Assembly (NCBI GenBank): GCA_938028645.1
Contig: CALIMD010000208.1
Span: 1-13,650, forward strand
Source: an uncultured Alphaproteobacteria bacterium
GTDB taxonomy: Bacteria > Pseudomonadota > Alphaproteobacteria > Thalassobaculales > Thalassobaculaceae
Reading direction: 5' to 3'
Length of the DNA: 13,650 bases
How positions within the stretch are numbered: position 1 is the first letter of the stretch; each line of letters opens with the position of its first letter. Shown here piece by piece: positions 7,871 through 13,650 of this stretch. Made by a program: the position numbers and the translations under genes. Under the pieces are notes generated by a model. It was not told the DNA's origin. It was given only the letters and a program-made list of their open reading frames with translations, and did no database searches.

Positions 7871-10261
7871 TTAGCCCGCCTTGGCTAAATTAGTGATAGA
7901 CAAGAACTCTTCGGGTTTGACGCGAATAGCAGCACCAGTTGGGCAGGCGCTAACGCAGGATGCTCCCCCTTCAATATCCTTACACATATCACATTTTGCT
8001 GCCATGGAACGTGCACCTTCCACCTTTTTTCCAGATGCCTTGTCTTGGCCAGGGCCTGGTCCTGAACCGAATAATAACCAGGATAGCAGTCCAGGCTTCT
8101 CTTTGGCAGGGTAAGCCAATTGAATAACGCCATATGGACAGTTCCCGGCACAGTTTCCACAACCTATACACGTATCATCAATAAATACTTCTCCATCTGG
8201 AGCTCGATGAATAGCGTCTGCTGGGCAATCTGACATGCAATGAGGGTGTTCGCAGTGGCGACACGACGTCGGAACATGAAGTGTCTCAAAAGTAGGTCCT
8301 GCCTCTCGGTTTAGGCGGGATATACCTCCATGCGTTTCAGCGCATGCTTTCTCGCAGTTATCGCATCGTACACAAAGCGATTCGTCTATTAACAATACAT
8401 CCGAAGCTTCGCCAACACCTTGACCTACAAGAAAATCAATGACATCTCCCGCTTCAGGCCGCTCTTCAGTCTCAAGGTTTTCGACCATTCGGTCTTGAAA
8501 CTTAGCCTCTATCTCGCGCCTAAGTTCATGCTCCGTTTTTAAAAGCGCTCTGAATGCTGCTGCGTCTATCTTAATAACTTCCGAGGCTACAGTGGCTTTA
8601 ACCGTTGCCGATCGTGGAGCTTCTGTCAAAAGGGCCATTTCGCCGATATAATTCCCGGATGGAATATAAGATAACACTACGTCGCGTCCGCCTATCAAGC
8701 TGGACACTACGAAGGAGCCGGAGCGAATTAAAAATACACTGTCAGCGTCATCTCCTTGGTTAATGAGTACGTCCCCGGCAGACAGGCTCTCTACTGCAGC
8801 AGAATCAACGATATCTTTAAGAAGTTCTTTTTCAATGTTTGGAGCCAAATGCGTTTGAATTTGACGGTATATGGCAGCTGTATCCAGAACCTTTTTGGAG
8901 CCTGGAACCGAGTTTATAAGCCTTAACATAGCCCGTCTTGGGGTCTCTACTAAAAAACTGTCTTCATTCGCCACGATTGTAGCAGTTCTGCGACGGCCTG
9001 CGATGAGGCCCATTTCACCAAAAAATGACCCTTTCTTCAACTTTACTCTCTCGCTTGCATCATCCGGGTTAATTAGCGCACTCACGCTCCCTTCGACAAT
9101 AGAATACACGCTATTTGTGTAATCATTTCTGAGGAAGATAACATCATCTTTTTGAACACGATGTATTGTACTATCAATCATAAATTCTCTGAACTGAAGA
9201 GCAGACATGTGAGAAAGGAGAGGAACATTCTCCTGTATGGTCTGAAGCACTTCGTTAACAGCCCTGCCTTCTAAACTGGCAAATTTCTCTTCTAGCAGGG
9301 GCTCGTCAGCAGGCGCTATATTGTTTCCGGATATAGTTTCAACGACCTCATAACCTTGGTTCATTGCTAGCTTGATTAATGGGTAACCGGCCAGCGCACC
9401 GACTACATATAGTCCGGGGACGGAACTCTCATATTTTTCTGATAGATCTGGCAGTGCGCTGCGGTCTTCACTAGTAAATTTTATGCCACAACTCTCTACA
9501 AATCCTCGCGGCGCCATTGCACCTAGGCGCGCTATTATTCTCTCACATGGAACAACTGTCTCACCTTCTGGCACTTTTAAAATAATCTCGCCGGGGGTAA
9601 CGCGGGCCGTACTTGCGTTATAATAACATTCGAGTAAACCGCTCTCGATAGATTCTGTTATTAATGTTAAGTTCCCGGATTTTACTCGGGCAAATTCCCC
9701 TTTTCTATTTACAAGTGCGACTTTGTTTTGAGCCGCCAAAGCCACTGCATTCTCAATAGCTGCGTCACCGGCTCCTACCACGATGATGCGCTCATCTTCA
9801 TATTCTTCCGGATCATCTAATTGGTATTGGACACCTTCCCAATCGTCTCCATCCACATCAAGTTTTCGAATATTGCCCTGCATGCCAATAGAGAGCACAA
9901 CATGATTTGCAGTGATGGTCCGTCCATCTTTAATCTTGAGTGTAAAATTATCCTTTTCGCCAGTTATAGCGGTCACTTCACTTTTGTAGCTGATATTGAT
10001 TTTTTGCTCATCGATCTCTCTATCCCAAGTTTCAAGGATATCTTCTCTGATACCGACTTCGAAACTTACATCACTCCTTAGTGGCATGACGTCTGGGGTT
10101 GCCATGACGAATTTTTTCTTCTGGAATTTGTAAATGGTGTCAGAGGCGTGATCGGTTGTCTCTAGCAGGATGTGGTTAATGCCTTTTTGAGCAGCTCGCG
10201 CACCTGCACTCAGACCAGATGGACCTGACCCGACTATAGCAATGTCATAATGATCAGCCAT
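7871..10261 (-). CDS. FAD/NAD(P) oxidoreductase - two cNMP domains - four [4Fe-4S] fusion
   Basis: This 796-residue cytoplasmic protein has no signal peptide. Residues 1-315 form a thioredoxin-reductase-like two-dinucleotide fold: FAD motif VGSGPSG (10-16), NAD(P) motif VVGAGDAAIE (161-170) and a second FAD contact near GLYVVGALAGYP (283-294). The redox CXXC of thioredoxin reductases is absent, so it resembles the ferredoxin-NADP reductase/YpdA type. Two cyclic-nucleotide-binding domains follow (about 355-450 and 487-580) with phosphate-cassette motifs FGEMGLIAGRRRTAT and IGEMALLTEAPRSAT. The C-terminus (625-780) has 16 cysteines in four cluster motifs (starting 630, 667, 698, 757), as in DmsB/HybA/NrfC-type subunits. 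It should move electrons between NAD(P)H and the cytochrome b-like protein encoded next, possibly under cAMP or cGMP control. It is first in the operon. No clear Shine-Dalgarno precedes its ATG. Confidence 0.92.
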   Translation of the reverse strand: MADHYDIAIVGSGPSGLSAGARAAQKGINHILLETTDHASDTIYKFQKKKFVMATPDVMPLRSDVSFEVGIREDILETWDREIDEQKINISYKSEVTAITGEKDNFTLKIKDGRTITANHVVLSIGMQGNIRKLDVDGDDWEGVQYQLDDPEEYEDERIIVVGAGDAAIENAVALAAQNKVALVNRKGEFARVKSGNLTLITESIESGLLECYYNASTARVTPGEIILKVPEGETVVPCERIIARLGAMAPRGFVESCGIKFTSEDRSALPDLSEKYESSVPGLYVVGALAGYPLIKLAMNQGYEVVETISGNNIAPADEPLLEEKFASLEGRAVNEVLQTIQENVPLLSHMSALQFREFMIDSTIHRVQKDDVIFLRNDYTNSVYSIVEGSVSALINPDDASERVKLKKGSFFGEMGLIAGRRRTATIVANEDSFLVETPRRAMLRLINSVPGSKKVLDTAAIYRQIQTHLAPNIEKELLKDIVDSAAVESLSAGDVLINQGDDADSVFLIRSGSFVVSSLIGGRDVVLSYIPSGNYIGEMALLTEAPRSATVKATVASEVIKIDAAAFRALLKTEHELRREIEAKFQDRMVENLETEERPEAGDVIDFLVGQGVGEASDVLLIDESLCVRCDNCEKACAETHGGISRLNREAGPTFETLHVPTSCRHCEHPHCMSDCPADAIHRAPDGEVFIDDTCIGCGNCAGNCPYGVIQLAYPAKEKPGLLSWLLFGSGPGPGQDKASGKKVEGARSMAAKCDMCKDIEGGASCVSACPTGAAIRVKPEEFLSITNLAKAG

Positions 10262-10341
10262 GTCGCACTATCACTATCAACTTATTTCCCCTTTTCTGAC
10301 TTGGTGCCAGAGTGTCTTATCAAGAGTTTTACCACGTTATA

Positions 10342-10370
10342 TTTGTAGGCGTTCCTAGCTTCACTGTCAA
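10342..10370 (-). promoter_or_regulatory. Candidate sigma-70 promoter of the seven-gene operon
   Basis: Read on the minus strand, TTGACA (10370-10365, a perfect -35 box) is followed after 17 nt by TACAAA (10347-10342, four of six -10 positions), itself followed by TATAAC. Transcription would begin near 10335 and leave a leader of about 75 nt before the ATG at 10261. It is the best match I saw in the 223-nt gap between the prepilin peptidase and the operon. The rest of the gap is AT-rich, and I found no convincing terminator hairpin for the peptidase gene. Confidence 0.45.
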
Positions 10371-10484
10371 AACCCTTTGGCAAAAAAATATAAAAAACTA
10401 GTATTATTTTGAGGAAGATATTTTGAATGCTTTATTTCATAATTAGCAAACTATTTTGAAACACTTTTAAATACTTTTTCATGG

Positions 10485-11258
10485 TTAGTTGAAAGTTTGT
10501 AATAATAAAAACCAACCTGACGCACACAAGAAAGGGCCAAATGGTATTTGTTCTTTAGCATTGAATTGCTTTATTGCCACGGATCGCAAAAAAATGAATA
10601 GGATCCCCGATATAGATGATAGGAATAAGAACAAAGGTAGAGCTTGCCAACCTATCCAAGCGCCAAACGCGGAGATTAGTTTAACATCCCCCCAACCAAT
10701 ACCTACTTTTCCTCTCATTTTATTGTATGTCTCGGCTACTATGCCTGTTATCAAGCCCCCGCCAATCGCTCCAAACACACTATCCTGAAAATCAATATTT
10801 TGTAGCCAAAAAGATAGACAGAGCCCTAGTAAAAGAAATGGCAACGTGGCTATATCTGGTAATCTCCTGGTTAATATGTCGAAGATAGATAGTCCTATTA
10901 AAAATAAAGCGATCGCGTATAGGAAAACTAATTGAGAAAAGCTATGGCCTTCAATCACGCATAAGATAGTAATAAATAGCAATAAACTGGAAAGTTCAGA
11001 AAAGAAATAAATTGGCAACTTAAGCTTATTGCAGAGTTTGCACCTTCCTCTCATGAAAATGTAACTGAATAATGGAATTTTCGCAATAAGAGGCGACGGC
11101 CTTAAACAAATGTCGCAGTATGATCGTCCTAGCGTTAACGAGGCTTCTTTTCCAGCAAAGTGAATAGTCATCTTTGCAACGAGACTTCCTATAATGGGAG
11201 CGAAGCAGAGGAGAAAAATAGACTTAGCGTAAAAGTAATCCATTTTTATCTTGGACAT
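10485..11258 (-). CDS. Prepilin peptidase (A24 family, PilD/GspO-like)
   Basis: Starting from ATG 11258 the product has 257 residues. It is an inner-membrane aspartic peptidase that cleaves, and in this family often N-methylates, type IV pilin or type II secretion pseudopilin leaders. It shows the four-cysteine zinc site of the full-length class (C48-x2-C51 and C73-x2-C76), the first catalytic aspartate in FDILTRRLPD (D127), the second in GIGWGDVK (D191), and about seven hydrophobic helices. The usual N-terminal consensus GSFLNV is replaced by GSLVAK. The frame is open further up to a TTG at 11333, but the first membrane helix and normal family length favour ATG 11258 or ATG 11243; no strong ribosome-binding site decides. 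No pilin or secretion gene is visible nearby, so its substrates lie elsewhere. Confidence 0.88.
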   Translation of the reverse strand: MSKIKMDYFYAKSIFLLCFAPIIGSLVAKMTIHFAGKEASLTLGRSYCDICLRPSPLIAKIPLFSYIFMRGRCKLCNKLKLPIYFFSELSSLLLFITILCVIEGHSFSQLVFLYAIALFLIGLSIFDILTRRLPDIATLPFLLLGLCLSFWLQNIDFQDSVFGAIGGGLITGIVAETYNKMRGKVGIGWGDVKLISAFGAWIGWQALPLFLFLSSISGILFIFLRSVAIKQFNAKEQIPFGPFLCASGWFLLLQTFN

Positions 11259-11386
11259 TCCGATTTTAAGTTGGTTAAGGTAGGCGTACCAATGTAGATT
11301 GTTAATGGCAATACCTAAGAGCGAGGCATACAATATCTCGATTTAATTTATATCTCATATTTCTTACGATCCTTACCGCGCTGATA

Positions 11387-11689
11387 GTGTTTCCTCTTGT
11401 TGGTTTTTTGATCACTTTTGAAGATAATGTGAAGGATCGTAAGGACACACAATCAGATGAATTTCAACCTATAGAAAAAAGGATAAAAGAGCTAACGATC
11501 TACTTAAAAAATAATCCAAAAGATGGCATTGCTTTTAAACGACTTGGTGGCCTTTATGTGCAAGCGGGGAGATTGAGTGAGGCAGTCTCAGCGTATGTGG
11601 CAGCAGAGAAAATTTTACCGAAGGACTCGGAAATAAGAAGGGCTTTTATCGAATTACAAAGTATGGGTCATGCCACTAGCAATCGATAG
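11387..11689 (+). CDS. Small TPR protein, CcmI/NrfG-like, uncertain start
   Basis: The frame encodes 100 residues from a GTG at 11387. Residues about 32-92 form one to two TPR helices (core LKNNPKDGIAFKRLGGLYVQ then AGRLSEAVSAYVAAEKILP), as in the TPR part of CcmI and NrfG, which hold apocytochromes for heme attachment. It is much shorter than CcmI. The GTG start gives only about ten hydrophobic residues and has no ribosome-binding site. The same frame is open upstream to 11306 and encodes a hydrophobic stretch (NLYLIFLTILTALIV) that would complete a membrane anchor, but it has no ATG, GTG or TTG. The gene ends 36 nt before a multiheme cytochrome gene, so a role in its maturation is plausible. 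Real end and TPR content are clear; the start is not. Confidence 0.65.
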   Translation: MFPLVGFLITFEDNVKDRKDTQSDEFQPIEKRIKELTIYLKNNPKDGIAFKRLGGLYVQAGRLSEAVSAYVAAEKILPKDSEIRRAFIELQSMGHATSNR

Positions 11690-11711
11690 AAAAAGGTACT
11701 AAAGTTATTTT

Positions 11712-11719
11712 AGGGGGAG
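11712..11719 (+). promoter_or_regulatory. Strong Shine-Dalgarno before the pentaheme cytochrome
   Basis: AGGGGGAG lies 6 nt before the ATG at 11726. It is the strongest ribosome-binding site among the genes here and fixes the start of the cytochrome. Confidence 0.7.
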
Positions 11720-11725
11720 ACAGGT

Positions 11726-13057
11726 ATGAATAATAATTTCAGAAAAATTTTAACAGTAATTTCTATGATTACTATTTTAGAAATTTTTCTAATTAAAATC
11801 GGTAACGCGCAAACTATATTGCCGCAAAATGCTGATGATATTCATATTGGTGTAACGTCTTGCGCCGGTAGCACGTGTCACGGCGCGACCACTCCATGGG
11901 CAGGCTCAACTGTATTGCAAAACGAATACATGACCTGGGAGCAGTATGATCCTCATTCGAAAGCGTATTCTGTTTTATTAAACTCAACATCCAAGAAAAT
12001 GGCGGAAAATCTTGGAATTGGTAAGGCGCATGAAGCTAAAATTTGTTTAGATTGTCATGCTGATAATGTTCCGCAGAATAAACGTGGGCGTGTGTTTCAG
12101 ATTTCCGACGGCGTTGGCTGTGAAGCGTGTCACGGTGGGGGGCAACGCTGGCTAGGGATCCATGTCTCAGGTGTTGGGACACATGAAGACAATGTAAAAG
12201 CAGGATTATATCCCACTGAAGATCCAGTCAAGCGCGCCGAGCTTTGTATTTCATGCCATTTTGGGGATGAGACTAAGTTCGTGACCCATAGAATAATGGG
12301 TGCTGGTCATCCAAGAATGAGTTTTGAGTTAGATACGTTTACAGCCATACAACCAGCTCACTACGAGATTGATAGTGATTACCGTAAACGTAAAATAGTA
12401 GCGAATGGAATACAAACATGGGCTATTGGACAGGCCATTGCTTTGGAACGCCGATTAGAAGCTCTGTTAGACCCTAAACGCAATAGAGACGGAATTTTTC
12501 CAGAATTGGTCCTTTATGATTGCCAGGCGTGTCACCATTCTCTTATGGAGCAGAAGTGGCAACCACGACCAGGAACAGGGCTTGGACCTGGAGTTGTGAG
12601 ATTTGATGACTCGAATTTACTAATGCTGCAGATAATTGTATCGAATATTGACCCTAAGAAGGGTGCATTGTTGGTCCAGCAAACTAAAGCCTTGCATAAG
12701 TCAACCACAGAAAATGAAGCGCAGTATTATGCGGCTGCAAAAGTGCTAAAGAAAACATCCTCGGAGTTAGTTGCCTTATTTTCCCGTCATAAGTTTGGAA
12801 AGAAAGACGTATCTAGATTACTCAACGGTTTGATTGATAGAGCCAAAAAAGCAGAGTTTTCTGACTACGTAGGCGCTGAACAAGCGATAATGGGCATAAG
12901 TGCCGTACTCTCAACTGCAGATAGAATGGGTATGAAAGCAGCGGCAAAATCAGCTCAAAAAGCTGTGGATAAGGCATTCTTGGCTCTCTCGAAGTATGAT
13001 AACTGGGACTATGCTGGGTTTAAAACTGCCGTTGGCATGATAAAACCAATACAATAG
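11726..13057 (+). CDS. Exported pentaheme cytochrome c, c554-like
   Basis: The 443-residue product has a signal peptide (hydrophobic 8-24, cleavage near GNA-Q, about 28). There are five heme sites: CAGSTCH at 46 (CX4CH, four residues between the cysteines instead of two), CLDCH at 107, CEACH at 132, CISCH at 174 and CQACH at 266. The stretch HRIMGAGHPRMSFELDTF (188-205) supplies likely distal His ligands and resembles the cytochrome c554/multiheme families. Residues about 290-443 are heme-free and look all-helical, a four-helix-bundle-like tail. It follows the TPR gene by 36 nt and probably forms an operon with it. A periplasmic electron carrier or multiheme reductase is likely; the substrate cannot be told from sequence. 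No hydroxylamine oxidoreductase gene is in view, so the nitrification role of classical c554 should not be assumed. Confidence 0.88.
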   Translation: MNNNFRKILTVISMITILEIFLIKIGNAQTILPQNADDIHIGVTSCAGSTCHGATTPWAGSTVLQNEYMTWEQYDPHSKAYSVLLNSTSKKMAENLGIGKAHEAKICLDCHADNVPQNKRGRVFQISDGVGCEACHGGGQRWLGIHVSGVGTHEDNVKAGLYPTEDPVKRAELCISCHFGDETKFVTHRIMGAGHPRMSFELDTFTAIQPAHYEIDSDYRKRKIVANGIQTWAIGQAIALERRLEALLDPKRNRDGIFPELVLYDCQACHHSLMEQKWQPRPGTGLGPGVVRFDDSNLLMLQIIVSNIDPKKGALLVQQTKALHKSTTENEAQYYAAAKVLKKTSSELVALFSRHKFGKKDVSRLLNGLIDRAKKAEFSDYVGAEQAIMGISAVLSTADRMGMKAAAKSAQKAVDKAFLALSKYDNWDYAGFKTAVGMIKPIQ

Positions 13058-13060
13058 GCT

Positions 13061-13650
13061 TTATTTTCTGGGGCGAGTTTCGACTTTTAAGCCGAATGCC
13101 CCGGTGCCGGCACAGCAGTGCCTAACCTCAAGGATGTAGGCACCGGCTTTCAGCGTTTGATTTATTGAGAAGTTGTATCCTGTACCACTGTCGTCATCTC
13201 TTTTAACAATAGTCCCTGTTTTCTTTTCTGTAATAGTGGCTGCCATGTCAGAGGGGCCTACAGAGGATATTTTTACATTTGCGCTATTATTGAGTTGAAT
13301 TCTGTAACGCTTTACTTCGCCACTAGTGATAATACTATCTAAAAGATTATTAGAAATTTTTTTCTCTTGGGAAGATACGAAGTCAGATGAATTGATATGA
13401 ATTTCATTGTGAGAACCTTCGGTTAAAATTACCTCTTGATAATTCTTAGGACGGAATTTCTGGTCACTGGAAAAACCGAAAACTGTCGTTGTGCCGGGCT
13501 TTGGATTTCCTTGAAGCGAAACTGTCGCGGTAACCCCTTTGTTGATTGTGCTGGGATGTTGCACCTGAAGACTCGGCCCGGCGATTACAATTTCAGATTC
13601 GGAAAAATTTAATTCCAACCGTTCACTTCCCCGCAACGTAGGCGAAAGAG
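13061..13650 (-). CDS. PPC-domain protein, N-terminus beyond right edge
   Basis: About 195 codons are visible and the frame stays open to the window edge. A TTG at 13636 could start it, but the protein begins mid-strand there and has no signal peptide, so I read it as the C-terminal part of a longer exported protein. The last 85 residues fit a bacterial pre-peptidase C-terminal (PPC) beta-sandwich: SGEVKRYRIQLNNSANVKI, then the DDDSGTGYNFSINQTLKAG turn and AYILEVRHCCAGTGAFGLKVE. The preceding part is another beta-rich, Ig-like region. PPC domains are commonly attached to secreted peptidases and surface proteins. The pair of adjacent cysteines (HCC) is uncommon in this domain. It converges on the cytochrome gene, with 3 nt between the stop codons and no obvious terminator. 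Confidence 0.72.
   Translation of the reverse strand, partial: LSPTLRGSERLELNFSESEIVIAGPSLQVQHPSTINKGVTATVSLQGNPKPGTTTVFGFSSDQKFRPKNYQEVILTEGSHNEIHINSSDFVSSQEKKISNNLLDSIITSGEVKRYRIQLNNSANVKISSVGPSDMAATITEKKTGTIVKRDDDSGTGYNFSINQTLKAGAYILEVRHCCAGTGAFGLKVETRPRK

Noticed and set aside
10262..10285. FNR-like half site (TTGAT) and GATAGT tandem repeat just before the operon's first ATG
   Set aside because: Only one half of the palindrome matches and the position is downstream of the likely transcription start, so it is not good evidence for oxygen control.
10457..10481. AT-rich imperfect inverted repeat downstream of the prepilin peptidase gene
   Set aside because: The stem has only five clean pairs at its ends, no GC core and no following T-run, so it is not a convincing terminator or operator.
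11259..11333. TTG start at 11333 for the prepilin peptidase
   Set aside because: It adds a non-conserved, non-membrane leader before the first helix and runs into the upstream region of the divergent TPR gene; internal ATGs at 11258 or 11243 fit the family better.
11726..13057. Assignment as the hydroxylamine-oxidation cytochrome c554 of nitrifiers
   Set aside because: The heme pattern is only loosely similar, one site is CX4CH, the protein is much longer, and no hydroxylamine oxidoreductase or ammonia oxidation gene is present.

Overview
The window looks like chromosomal DNA of a Gram-negative, respiring bacterium with an AT-leaning genome. The evidence is Sec-type signal peptides, an outer-membrane beta-barrel protein, several exported multiheme c-type cytochromes and a prepilin peptidase. 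An uncultured proteobacterium or a similar aquatic lineage would fit, but the sequence has no RNA gene or marker that fixes the taxon. I saw no mobile element, CRISPR array, tRNA or rRNA.

Left and centre (1-10370): seven minus-strand genes form one tightly packed operon, with gaps of 3-7 nt or overlaps of 1-16 nt. A candidate promoter lies just upstream of the first gene. In order of transcription they encode: (1) a 796-residue fusion of an FAD/NAD(P) oxidoreductase, two cyclic-nucleotide-binding domains and four [4Fe-4S] cluster motifs; (2) a five-helix membrane protein with two His pairs spaced as in diheme b-type cytochromes; (3) a cytoplasmic FHA domain joined by one membrane helix to a periplasmic decaheme cytochrome c; (4) a small exported protein of unknown function; (5) an exported protein with two HbpS/GlcG-like (DUF336) domains; (6) an outer-membrane beta-barrel protein; (7) another exported multiheme cytochrome c, cut by the left edge of the window. 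Read as a path, these parts could carry electrons from NAD(P)H through FAD and Fe-S clusters, then b hemes and periplasmic c hemes, to a porin-cytochrome pair at the outer membrane. The first and third proteins also carry signal-sensing modules (cyclic nucleotide, phosphothreonine). This is the main candidate for an undescribed system: a signal-gated trans-envelope electron conduit. The whole-pathway reading is inference; the domain calls are directly supported.

Centre right (10485-11258): a minus-strand prepilin peptidase with its zinc-site cysteines and both catalytic aspartates intact, separated from the operon by about 220 nt of AT-rich DNA.

Right (11387-13057): a plus-strand pair, divergent from the peptidase. 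It encodes a short membrane-anchored TPR protein resembling the CcmI/NrfG cytochrome-maturation helpers, whose start codon is unclear, and a 443-residue exported pentaheme cytochrome of the c554-like type with one unusual CX4CH heme motif. At the right edge a convergent minus-strand gene, cut by the window, ends in a PPC-type beta domain. The cytochromes together show 19 heme-binding motifs, so the region is devoted to heme-based electron transfer.
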